A DNA stretch of 62,625 nt from Burkholderia paludis (GTDB taxonomy: Bacteria; Pseudomonadota; Gammaproteobacteria; Burkholderiales; Burkholderiaceae), in contig NZ_JPGL01000061.1 of NCBI RefSeq assembly GCF_000732615.1, forward strand, positions 1 through 62,625. The letters are read 5' to 3'. The notes beneath the pieces were generated by a model, which worked only from the letters and a program-made list of their open reading frames with translations, searched no databases and had not been told where the DNA came from. Position numbers and translations under genes: made by a program. Below, piece after piece: positions 53,211 to 60,663 of the stretch. Numbering within the stretch: the first letter of the stretch is position 1; each line of letters begins with the position of its first letter.

Positions 53211-53241
53211 TTGACCGGATTCAAACGTCAATTCCGGTCAA
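53211..53241. repeat. Inverted repeat downstream of zapE
   Basis: TTGACCGGA (53211-53219) and TCCGGTCAA (53233-53241) are perfectly complementary across 13 bases. There is no T-run. It may be an operator for the downstream gene or a weak transcript end for zapE. Confidence 0.5.
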
Positions 53242-53253
53242 ATTCAGGCAATC

Positions 53254-53282
53254 TTGGGGTATTTTCGGATTCGTCTTATATT
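53254..53282 (+). promoter_or_regulatory. Candidate sigma-70 promoter of the transposase-derived HTH gene
   Basis: TTGGGG (53254-53259) and TATATT (53277-53282) are 17 bases apart in an AT-rich patch, about 50 bp before the ATG at 53339. Confidence 0.5.
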
Positions 53283-53338
53283 CATTGTCGGGGTGAGCCG
53301 ATATCGTTGTGTCATGGTTACTAAGGCTGGAGATGTCC

Positions 53339-53749
53339 ATGACACCGTATCGCGATCTGAACGACCACGAGTGGCGCTGCGTTGCGCCGCTTCTGCCCGA
53401 AATGCAGCCGCGCACCGAGTTGCGTGGCCGGCCGTTGGCCAATACGCGTGCCGTCCTGAACGGCGTGCTGTGGGTGATCTACAGCGGGGCAACGTGGTCG
53501 GCCATGCCGCGCCGTTACCCGTCGTATCAAACCTGCCATCGCCGTTTCAAGGTCTGGCACGAGACGGGCGCGTTGATGAACGTCATGCGTGAGCTCTATG
53601 GCGACGCAGGCGTGAATCTCTGCAACGAATTGTCCACGCGGATGCGCAAGCATGTGCAATCGAAGGCGGCAGAAGCACGCAGCAACGTGGCTCCGGCCTT
53701 TCATCCGCCGGGTAGCCATGCGCCCGGCACGCTGAAGCACGCTGCGTGA
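53339..53749 (+). CDS. Stand-alone transposase-derived HTH protein (second copy)
   Basis: 136 residues. Residues 1-90 are the IS5/IS427 N-terminal DNA-binding domain: RDLNDHEWRCVAPLLP, LRGRPLANTRAVLNGVLWV, YSGATWSAMPRRYPSYQTC, HRRFKVWHETGAL. No DDE domain follows. The tail (STRMRKHVQSKAAEARSNVAP) is basic and unlike the tail of the paralogue at 25785-26186. GGAGA lies 5 bases before the ATG, a promoter-like pair precedes it and a terminator follows, so it has a complete gene structure without insertion-sequence ends. Confidence 0.8.
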   Translation: MTPYRDLNDHEWRCVAPLLPEMQPRTELRGRPLANTRAVLNGVLWVIYSGATWSAMPRRYPSYQTCHRRFKVWHETGALMNVMRELYGDAGVNLCNELSTRMRKHVQSKAAEARSNVAPAFHPPGSHAPGTLKHAA

Positions 53750-53784
53750 TGCGGGTTCGTTCCGGCGGCGTCCGCACCAAAAGA

Positions 53785-53822
53785 AAATCGGCCTGACGAC
53801 ATCGTCGCAGGCCGATTTTTCG
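53785..53822. terminator. Bidirectional terminator
   Basis: AAAATCGGCCTG and CAGGCCGATTTT flank a small inner stem (CGAC/GTCG). It ends both the plus-strand HTH gene and the convergent DUF2147 gene. Confidence 0.92.
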
Positions 53823-53852
53823 TTGAGCCGCGCGTTCAGGCGCGCGCCAGAA

Positions 53853-54314
53853 TTATTGCTGGCGTACCCAGGTCTGCGAACGGCCGAGCAGCGACACGCC
53901 GATGTAGCCGCGCACGATCAGTTTCTGGCCGCCGTCTTCGAGCGTCATCTTGCACTTGTAGACCTTGCCGTTTTCCGGGTCGAGAATGTTGCCGCCGTCC
54001 CAGTGGTCGCCTTCCTTCTTCATCGCCTTGATGATCGTCATGCCCTTGATCAGCTGATCCTTGCGCTCGTCCGTGCAGGCGGTGCAGCGGCGATCGGGCG
54101 TATCGTTCGCGCCGAGGCCCTTGAGGACCTTGCCGGACAACGCGCCGTCACCGTCCTCGGCGATCTGCACGAGTGCCTTCGGCTGATGGGTGTTGTCGTC
54201 GATCGTCTGCCACATGCCGATCGGGCTGTCGGCTTGTGCGAACGTGGGTGCTGCGCAGGCGAGCAGTGCGCCGGCCATGGCCATTGCACGCAACGGGCGG
54301 GTCAGTTGAAGCAT
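53853..54314 (-). CDS. DUF2147 secreted protein
   Basis: 153 residues. A signal peptide (MAMAGALLACAAPTFAQA) precedes a lipocalin-like DUF2147 domain with SPIGMWQTIDDNTHQPKALVQI, a CTAC motif in DRRCTACTDERKDQ, and WDGGNILDPENGKVYKCKM and LIVRGYIGVSLLGRSQTW. AGGAGGAC provides a strong ribosome site before ATG 54314. Function unknown; the family is envelope-associated. Confidence 0.9.
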   Translation of the reverse strand: MLQLTRPLRAMAMAGALLACAAPTFAQADSPIGMWQTIDDNTHQPKALVQIAEDGDGALSGKVLKGLGANDTPDRRCTACTDERKDQLIKGMTIIKAMKKEGDHWDGGNILDPENGKVYKCKMTLEDGGQKLIVRGYIGVSLLGRSQTWVRQQ

Positions 54315-54446
54315 TGTCGTCCTCCTTGTTTTGCATGTCGTGTTCGATCGGCTCGCACGACCGTCTGCATGGGGCGGGCATGTTGCGAGCTTCGCCAGAA
54401 TACGTGAAACCACGCGCCGCGTTTGATAGAGGGGGCTCTAATCGAA

Positions 54447-54473
54447 ACAGCCCGCGCGACGACGCGGGCTGTT
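54447..54473 (-). terminator. Hairpin after the TpsB operon
   Basis: ACAGCCCGCG and CGCGGGCTGT pair across about 6 bases. On the minus strand the tail is GTTTCG, a weak U-run. It probably ends the operon. Confidence 0.55.
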
Positions 54474-54483
54474 CGGTGAGCGG

Positions 54484-56169
54484 TCAATTGAGCTGATACG
54501 AGAAGGCGGCGTTGACGCGCGGGCTGCGCGACGCACTTTCGACGGGCGCGTCGCCGACCGGCTTCGCGATGTTCAGGTCGAGGCTGTAGAAACGGCTGTC
54601 CGTGAACCGCACGCCGATGCCGACCGACGACATGCGGTTCGGCGACGGCGTGCCTGCGTGCAGGTATACGCGCGCCATGTCGTAGGCAATATACGGTGTG
54701 ACCGATTTCATGTAGGTCCAGCCCGGCGAGAACGCGCGGTTGACTTCGAGCGACATCCCCCAGCCGGAATCGCCCGACGCCTCGCCCGGCTGATAGCCGA
54801 GCGCGTAACGGGTCGAGCCGAACGAGATCTGTTCGGACGTCGGCAACGAGTCGGCGCTGTATTGCCCGGTCAGCGAAACCGACGTGCCGATCCGGAACGG
54901 CCATTCGTTGGTTTGCGTGAAGGTTGCGCCGGTACGGACGAAAGTCAGTGAAGTCGGGTCGGCATAGGTCGTCGTGGTACTGCCGTTCGTGCCGATCTGC
55001 GATTTCGATGCGCCGAGAATGTCGAACGCCTTCGCAACGTTGATGCTCAGTTTTTGCACCTGCTTCGGCTGGACGGTCGTGTAGTCAAGCTGCAGTTGCA
55101 GCACACGCACCTGCGACCGGTTGTTGAGGGTCGCACCGTTGATCTGGTTCTGGTAGTTGTCCTCGTTGTGGGCCGCGTAGCCCGACACCGTGCCGAGCAG
55201 GCTGCGCTGGTTGTTCAGCAGTATCGGATAGGATGCCGAAAGACCAAGCTTTTCGTTCTTGACCGTACGCTGGACATACGACGGCAGGCCCGGATTGTCG
55301 GTCGGCTTGCCGCGATAGGTGCTCGCATCGAGGCGCGTGATGAGGCCGCTGCTGCCGACAGGCAGTGCGCCACTGAATGCGAAGTACGTTTGCTTGTCGC
55401 GTCCCGGCGGCGCCAGCGCGGAGATGCTCAGTTGCTCGCCGAACCGCGTGAGACCGTTCTCGGTCGCGGTGATGAGGCCCTGGACGCCCGGATGGTTGAA
55501 GTCGACGCCGGTGCTGACGTTGAACGGCTTGCGGTCGACCGCGAGTTCGAGCGTCGTCGCGCCGTCGGTGGTTTGCGGAGGCGGCACGTTCGCCTTTACC
55601 GTGAGGCCGGGGAGCAGGCCGAACGTATTCACGTAGCGCTCGAACGTTGCACGGCGCAGCGGACGATCGGCGGTGATGTTCGCGGCGATCGCGCGAATCT
55701 TCGGTTCCATCGCGCCGGGCTTGCCGGTGACCTTGACGTCCGACACATAGCCTTCGACAACCGTGATGCGTACGACGCCGTTTTCGAACGTCTGCGCGGG
55801 AACGAACGCGAACGACAGCGCATAGCCGCGATCCTGGTACAGCTTCGTCACGCCGTTGGCGGTTTCGATCAGTTCGCCGATCGTGATGTCCTTGCCGACG
55901 AGGGGGGTGAAGCGACGCGAGATTTCGTCGAACGGCACCGACTTCACGCCTTCGACCTGGAACGTCGCGGGCGTCAGGTGACGCGACAGCAACTCCTGCA
56001 ATTGCGGCGCTTGCGGTGCGACCTGCACGGTCACGTTCGGGCCGGTTTTCGGTGCGTTGATCTGGGGCAGGGAGTCCAGCGGGTTACCCCCGACGCGTGT
56101 CTGTGCATGTGCCGTGCCGGCTGCCGCGATCGCGAGCAGCATCATCCATCTGTCGAGTCTGGATTTCAT
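54484..56169 (-). CDS. ShlB/FhaC-type two-partner secretion transporter (TpsB)
   Basis: 561 residues. A signal peptide (MMLLAIAAAGTAHAQ) is followed by two POTRA-like domains: FQVEGVKSVPFDEISRRF, then LYQDRGYALSFAFVPAQTFENGVVRITVVEG and ANITADRPLRRATFERYVNTFGLLPG. A 16-strand ShlB/FhaC-like barrel ends in SLDLNIAKPVGDAP and FSYQLN. Such Omp85-superfamily proteins export a partner exoprotein. ATG 56169 has GAGGAAG upstream. It is the third gene of the minus-strand operon. No haemagglutinin-type TpsA with a TPS domain is in the window, so its substrate may be one of the upstream repeat proteins or lie elsewhere. Confidence 0.92.
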   Translation of the reverse strand: MKSRLDRWMMLLAIAAAGTAHAQTRVGGNPLDSLPQINAPKTGPNVTVQVAPQAPQLQELLSRHLTPATFQVEGVKSVPFDEISRRFTPLVGKDITIGELIETANGVTKLYQDRGYALSFAFVPAQTFENGVVRITVVEGYVSDVKVTGKPGAMEPKIRAIAANITADRPLRRATFERYVNTFGLLPGLTVKANVPPPQTTDGATTLELAVDRKPFNVSTGVDFNHPGVQGLITATENGLTRFGEQLSISALAPPGRDKQTYFAFSGALPVGSSGLITRLDASTYRGKPTDNPGLPSYVQRTVKNEKLGLSASYPILLNNQRSLLGTVSGYAAHNEDNYQNQINGATLNNRSQVRVLQLQLDYTTVQPKQVQKLSINVAKAFDILGASKSQIGTNGSTTTTYADPTSLTFVRTGATFTQTNEWPFRIGTSVSLTGQYSADSLPTSEQISFGSTRYALGYQPGEASGDSGWGMSLEVNRAFSPGWTYMKSVTPYIAYDMARVYLHAGTPSPNRMSSVGIGVRFTDSRFYSLDLNIAKPVGDAPVESASRSPRVNAAFSYQLN

Positions 56170-56314
56170 TGTTCTTCCTCGTAGGCCTTGCTTTTCGTCT
56201 TCTTGGTAATGCCGACGCGCGACACCAGGGTGCCGCGCGTCGCGTGCCGCCATGCCGGTTGTATTGGTACGGCCGCGCCATTCGCTCCGGCTGCGAAGGT
56301 GCGACCGTCCTCCT

Positions 56315-57802
56315 TTACTTGCCAACGCTCCCCAGCGTGCCCAGCAAACTCGTTACCGGCGCGAGCAGGCCCGTCGAGTTGCCGCCCGATGCCGTCCCCG
56401 AGACGCTGCCGATCAACGACGTGACCGGCGCGAGCGGGCTCGAGCCCCCGGACCCCGCTGCACCGCCAACTGCACCGGTGACAGTATTCAGCAAACCGGT
56501 GACAGGCGCGAGAGGGTTTGCACTGCCTGCGCCACCTGTTGCGCCGCCGAGCGTGCCCGTGACCGTCGACACGAGATTCGTGACGGGGGCGAGCGGGCCG
56601 CTGCCGCCGCCCGCCGCACCGCTCAGCGTGCCGGTGACCGTCGAGACGAGGCCGGTGACCGGCGCGAGGGGGCTGCTGCCGCCCGTTGCGCCGCCGAGTG
56701 CGCCGGTGACGGTGGAGACGAGGCCGGTGACCGGTGCGAGGGGGCTGCTGCCGCCGCCCGTTGCCCCCCCGAGCGCGCCGGTGAGCGAGCCGAGCGGCGT
56801 CGAGCCAAGGCCCGAGAGCAGGCCGCCGAGCGGATTCGTGGCGCCGGAACCCGACGGCGGGCCGTTCTGCACGGTTGCCGTCGATCCGCCGACGAGGCTC
56901 GTGATCAGGCCGGGGATCGGCGCCGCGCCGTTCGGGCCGTTCGGATTGACGAGGCCGCCTGCATTGGTCACGGTGTTGCCGACCGAGGTCACGAGCTGGC
57001 CGACGTCGCCGACGAGCGGCTGGCTCGACGTGCCGCCGACCTGCTTGCCGGCCGAACTGATCGCCCCGCCGACCTGGCCGAGCAGGCCGGAGACAGGTTG
57101 TCCGAGCCCGGTCGTCGTGCCGACCTGTTGCGTGACCTGTCCGGCGGTGATCACGAGCGGCGTGATCGCCGAGCTGAGCGGTTGCGTGACCTGCTGCACC
57201 GCGCCCGACGACAGCGTCGAGCCGATCGTCGTGCCGGCGGCCGTCAGGCCGTTGGCGACCGTGTCGAGCACGGTGCCGACCGGCGTCGTGACCGGTGCCA
57301 GCGGCGCGAGCGGGCCCGTGCCGAGCGCCTTGACCGTCGAGCTCAGGCCGGACACCGTGTTGCTCGTCGCGCCGACCACGTTGCCGAGCCCGGCCACCGT
57401 CGTGCCGACCGGATTCTGAGTCGAACCGATCTGCCCCAGCCCGTTGCTCACGGCGTTGGCGGCCGCGCCGACGATGGTGCCGGTGCTGGAGAGCGTACTG
57501 CCGACGCCCTTCGTCACCCCGTCGCCGAGGCCCGGCACGCTGATATTGCCGACCGTGCTGCCGAGGTCGGTGGCCGTCTGGCCGACCGTGCTGACCACAC
57601 CCTGGGTGCCCGTGGACGTGCCGCTGGTGCCGCTCGTGCTCGGCGTGCCGCTCGTGCTGCTGGGGGTGTTGTTGCTGCTGGTCGGCGACGCGCTGACGCC
57701 GCCGCCGCCGCAGGCAGCCAGCAGGCAGGCTGCGGCGAGGGCGGTGAGGGGCGCGCGCCACTGGCGCACGGCGGCCGTCGTGAGGGCTCGTTGCTGGGAC
57801 AT
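56315..57802 (-). CDS. Repeat-rich collagen-like lipoprotein, copy 1
   Basis: 495 residues. Lipobox LLAAC (Cys31) is followed by a Ser/Thr/Gly/Pro linker (TSGTPSTSGTSGTSTGTQ) and a Gly/Val/Thr/Leu-rich body. The C-terminal half has about six imperfect repeats of 24-28 residues, each near PLAPVTGLVSTVTGALGGAT. The middle (QQVTQPLSSAITPLVI, TGLGQPVSGLLGQVGGAI) is homologous to copy 2. GAGGAG lies 7 bases before ATG 57802. Probably a surface or outer membrane lipoprotein. Similar Burkholderia proteins are often labelled collagen-like. Confidence 0.87.
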   Translation of the reverse strand: MSQQRALTTAAVRQWRAPLTALAAACLLAACGGGGVSASPTSSNNTPSSTSGTPSTSGTSGTSTGTQGVVSTVGQTATDLGSTVGNISVPGLGDGVTKGVGSTLSSTGTIVGAAANAVSNGLGQIGSTQNPVGTTVAGLGNVVGATSNTVSGLSSTVKALGTGPLAPLAPVTTPVGTVLDTVANGLTAAGTTIGSTLSSGAVQQVTQPLSSAITPLVITAGQVTQQVGTTTGLGQPVSGLLGQVGGAISSAGKQVGGTSSQPLVGDVGQLVTSVGNTVTNAGGLVNPNGPNGAAPIPGLITSLVGGSTATVQNGPPSGSGATNPLGGLLSGLGSTPLGSLTGALGGATGGGSSPLAPVTGLVSTVTGALGGATGGSSPLAPVTGLVSTVTGTLSGAAGGGSGPLAPVTNLVSTVTGTLGGATGGAGSANPLAPVTGLLNTVTGAVGGAAGSGGSSPLAPVTSLIGSVSGTASGGNSTGLLAPVTSLLGTLGSVGK

Positions 57803-57842
57803 GATTGACTCCTCGCTGTCTTGTCGATTGATGGATATAGGT

Positions 57843-59729
57843 TTACTTGCCGTGCGTGCCGCCAAGCAGGCCGCCGATCAGCGACGTGACGGGCGCGAGC
57901 GGATTCGACGCCGAGCCCGCGTTCGTGACGGCGCCGGTGCCGCCGGTCAGTGCCGGTGCGCCGACCGCGCTGGTCACCGTGGACACCGCGTTCGTCACCG
58001 GGGCGAGCGGGCTGTTGCCGCCGGTGCCGCCGAGTGCGCCCGTGACCGAGCCGAGGAGACCCGTGACCGGCGCGAGCGGGCCGCCGCTCGTGCCGCCCGT
58101 TGCGCCGCCGAGCGCGCCCGTCACCGTCGAGACGAGGCCGGTGACCGGTGCGAGGGGGCTGCCGCTGCCGCCCGTTACGCCGCCGAGCGCACCCGTGACC
58201 GTCGAGACGAGGCCGGTGACCGGCGCGAGGGGGCTGCCGCTGCCGCCCGTTGCGCCGCCGAGTGCGCCCGTGACCGTCGAGACGAGGCCGGTGACCGGCG
58301 CGAGGGGGCTGCCGCTGCCGCCCGTTACGCCGCCCAGTGCACCCGTGACCGTCGAGACGAGGCCGGTGACCGGTGCGAGGGGGCTGCCGCTGCCGCCCGT
58401 TGCGCCACCCAGTGCACCCGTGACCGTCGAGACGAGGCCGGTGACCGGAGCGAGCGGGCTGCTGCTGCCACCCGTTGCGCCGCTGAGTGCGCCGGTGACT
58501 GTGGAAACCAGGCCGGTGACCGGCGCGAGCGGGCCGCTGCCGCCGCCCGTTGCGCCGCCGAGTGCGCCGGTGACGGTGGAGACGAGGCCGGTGACCGGCG
58601 CGAGGGGGCTGCTGCTGCCGCCCGTCGCGCTACCGAGTGCGCCGGTGACGGTGGAGACGAGGCCCGTGAGCGGCGCGAGCGGGTTGGTCACGCCGCCGGT
58701 GCCGCCCGTGAGCAACCCGCCGACGGTCTTCACCGTGTTGCCCGTGGCCGAAACGGTGTTGCCGAGGCCCGTCGTGACAGGGTTGCCGCCTGCCGATGCG
58801 AGCAGGGCGCCGGCCTGGTTCAGGCCGGCGCCGACCGTGCCGAGCAGCGTGTTGACGGGAGCGCCGAGGCCGGTTGCCGTGCCGACCGTCTGGGTCGTCT
58901 GGCCGACCATCGTCGTGATGGGCGTGATGACCGAGCTGACCGTCTGCGTGACTTGCTGGATCGGGCCGGTCGACAGCACGTTGGTAAGAGTGGTGCCGCC
59001 GTTCGAGACAGCACCGCCGAGCGTCGACACGAGGCCGCCCACAGCCCCCGTGACCGGCGCGAGCGGCGCCAGCGGGCCGCTGCCGAGGCTCGAGACCAGG
59101 TTGCCCGTCTGCGTGACCGCGCCGCCGAGCTGATTGACCACGCCGCCCGTGCTGGCAACCGTGGTGCCGATCGGATCCTTGGTTGCGCCGAGCTGGCCGA
59201 GGCCGTTGCCCAGCCCGTTGCCGAGTGCGGTCACGGCGCCGCCGACGCTTTGCACGATGCCGCCTGCAGCTTGCGTGGTGGCCGGGTTGACGCCCGGCAG
59301 CGACTGGCTGCCGATGACGGAGCCGAGGCCGGAGACGGTCCCGCCCACCCCCGTGACGATATTGCTGCTGCTTGCGAGGACAGTTCCCACCGGGTTCGAC
59401 GACACACCCGAGGTGCCGGAGGTGCCGCTCGTGCCCGACGTTCCGCTGGTGCCGGAGGTGCCCGACGTGCCGCTGCTACCGGAAGTACCGCTGGTGCCCG
59501 ACGTCCCGCTGGTACCGGAGCTGCCGCTCGTACCCGAGGTGCCGCTGGTGCCGGAGCTGCCGCCGCCCGAGGTGGAGATCGAATCGCCGGCGCCCGAGCT
59601 CGAGCCGCCGCCGAGGCCCTGGCTGATGGAACCGGAACCACCGCACGCGGAGAGGGAAAGCATGGCTGCGACGGTGGCCGCGATCAGAGTCGTCCGGAAC
59701 ATGCCATGGGGGATAACCTTAATGTCCAT
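57843..59729 (-). CDS. Repeat-rich collagen-like lipoprotein, copy 2
   Basis: 628 residues. Lipobox LSAC (Cys29) is followed by a run of about 16 Gly-(Thr/Ser)-Ser triplets (about residues 55-107), a middle region homologous to copy 1, and about ten tandem 25-residue repeats (PLAPVTGLVSTVTGALGGAT plus a GGSGS-like joint). It ends LIGGLLGGTHGK. AGGA lies 5 bases before ATG 59729. First gene of the operon, 40 bp before copy 1, with a perfect sigma-54 promoter upstream. Likely a cell-surface matrix or adhesion protein; function not shown. Confidence 0.87.
   Translation of the reverse strand: MDIKVIPHGMFRTTLIAATVAAMLSLSACGGSGSISQGLGGGSSSGAGDSISTSGGGSSGTSGTSGTSGSSGTSGTSGTSGTSGSSGTSGTSGTSGTSGTSGTSGTSGVSSNPVGTVLASSSNIVTGVGGTVSGLGSVIGSQSLPGVNPATTQAAGGIVQSVGGAVTALGNGLGNGLGQLGATKDPIGTTVASTGGVVNQLGGAVTQTGNLVSSLGSGPLAPLAPVTGAVGGLVSTLGGAVSNGGTTLTNVLSTGPIQQVTQTVSSVITPITTMVGQTTQTVGTATGLGAPVNTLLGTVGAGLNQAGALLASAGGNPVTTGLGNTVSATGNTVKTVGGLLTGGTGGVTNPLAPLTGLVSTVTGALGSATGGSSSPLAPVTGLVSTVTGALGGATGGGSGPLAPVTGLVSTVTGALSGATGGSSSPLAPVTGLVSTVTGALGGATGGSGSPLAPVTGLVSTVTGALGGVTGGSGSPLAPVTGLVSTVTGALGGATGGSGSPLAPVTGLVSTVTGALGGVTGGSGSPLAPVTGLVSTVTGALGGATGGTSGGPLAPVTGLLGSVTGALGGTGGNSPLAPVTNAVSTVTSAVGAPALTGGTGAVTNAGSASNPLAPVTSLIGGLLGGTHGK
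58059..58733 (-). repeat. 75-bp tandem coding repeats
   Basis: The marker GAGGCCGGTGACCGG or a close variant recurs with exactly 75-bp spacing at 58134, 58209, 58284, 58359, 58434, 58509, 58584 and 58659. A slightly longer unit lies to the left. Each unit encodes 25 residues of the lipoprotein. Neighbouring units differ by a few bases, and the units alternate between GGATGG and GGVTGG forms. Confidence 0.95.
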
Positions 59730-59789
59730 TTTGTCCTCGCATTAAAAATGTGTTGTGAGCTGCGTTGTCGAGTGCTGCGAGGACTACTC

Positions 59790-59805
59790 TGCAACTGTCG
59801 TGCCA
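59790..59805 (-). promoter_or_regulatory. Sigma-54 promoter of the lipoprotein/TpsB operon
   Basis: On the minus strand the sequence TGGCACG-ACAG-TTGCA fits the RpoN consensus at every position, with GG-N10-GC spacing. Transcription should start near 59779, leaving a leader of about 50 nt before ATG 59729. Confidence 0.88.
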
Positions 59806-60404
59806 TTTCGATGCCAGATGGTTCGACGGCAGACTTTAAACGGGGCAATTCCTTGTCGGAAAAGGAAGTTACGGAAATTGAAAGATTGTTGAATCTGTTT
59901 AAGGACGGACAAATGAGAACGGTTTCGAGCGTTTCGTAACGTAACGTCACAACATTGGCGTTACGCTTGCGTCGTAACGTGGGGATCACGCAGGCTTGGT
60001 GGACGAGGCAATGGTTTTACTGGTGGAATAGGTGTGCACATCTAACCTATCGTAAATCCTATGTGTAAGTCGTACCGAAACGCCGTACAAATACGTTGTG
60101 CTCCTGAATTTTTTTTCGACCGACGCCGTTAAAAGAGGTTGGAAGTTAAATAGGATCGGATATAGAATCCGGAGCAGATGTAAGCAAATGTACGGTTCGG
60201 TACACAACGTTCGAGGAGGGTTGCTATCGCGAATGTTAACTTGCATCAGATTGTGAGCCATGCCCCGCGGGGCAACCTATAAAGAAAGTGCACCCAGTTG
60301 TCGTTACAGCAGATGTAGCGAACGGCGTGGGGCAACCGGCCAGATATGCGGGGACGTATACGTATAAAAGGCCAAAGAACGTAAATACAGGCACGAGGAA
60401 TAAA
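59806..60404. other. Large AT-rich control region between TpsB operon and flp
   Basis: About 600 bp, lower in GC than its surroundings, between divergent operons. It contains the sigma-54 enhancer-like heptamer cluster (59935-59979) and, near flp, TATAAA at 60363-60368 next to the palindrome ACGTATACGT (60354-60363). A 42-codon plus-strand frame at 59811 has no ribosome site and is not called. Confidence 0.6.
59935..59979. promoter_or_regulatory. Heptamer cluster (CGTAACG), candidate sigma-54 enhancer
   Basis: CGTAACG occurs at 59935-59941, 59940-59946 and 59973-59979, and its complement CGTTACG at 59959-59965. That is four copies in 45 bp, 130-175 bp upstream of the -24 box of the minus-strand sigma-54 promoter. 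The same heptamer clusters upstream of the other sigma-54 promoter (22300-22324). Confidence 0.6.
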
Positions 60405-60575
60405 ATGAAAGCAATCATCAAGCGTTTCCTTAAGGAAGAAAACGGGGTTACCGCAGTCGAGTACGGTCTGATCGCCGGACTGGTAGCCGTTGCTCTCGTC
60501 ACTGCCGTCGGCACGTTGACGGGTGGCATCTCGGGAGCGTTCACCTACATCGCGAACCAGATGCCGAAGGCATAA
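60405..60575 (+). CDS. flp: Flp family type IVb pilin
   Basis: 56 residues. A short basic leader (MKAIIKRFLKEENG) is followed by the Flp processing motif G-VTAVEYGLIAG, with Glu at +5 and adjacent Tyr, and one hydrophobic helix. It is the major subunit of the Tad pilus used in adhesion and biofilm formation. GAGGA lies 5 bases before the ATG. First gene of the pilus cluster that continues out of the window. Confidence 0.95.
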   Translation: MKAIIKRFLKEENGVTAVEYGLIAGLVAVALVTAVGTLTGGISGAFTYIANQMPKA

Positions 60576-60663
60576 CGAGCGGGCTTTTTGCTCATTCCCT
60601 GCTGTTGGGCGCGCGGATTGCCACGGCAATCCGCGTGGGTAAGTTTTGCCGCTCGGGGCGTAA

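Noticed and set aside
58059..58733. CRISPR array
   Set aside because: The repeats are 75 bp, contiguous, coding in frame, and have no unique spacers or cas genes.
57444..59939. Long plus-strand open frames (831 and 428 codons) opposite the repeat lipoproteins
   Set aside because: They mirror the repeats of the minus-strand genes, have no ribosome site or recognisable domain, and arise because GC-rich codons keep stops rare on the opposite strand. The lipoprotein signal peptides and RBSs are on the minus strand.
59811..59939. 42-codon plus-strand frame next to the sigma-54 box
   Set aside because: No ribosome site. It begins 5 bases after the promoter element of the opposite strand and matches no known peptide.
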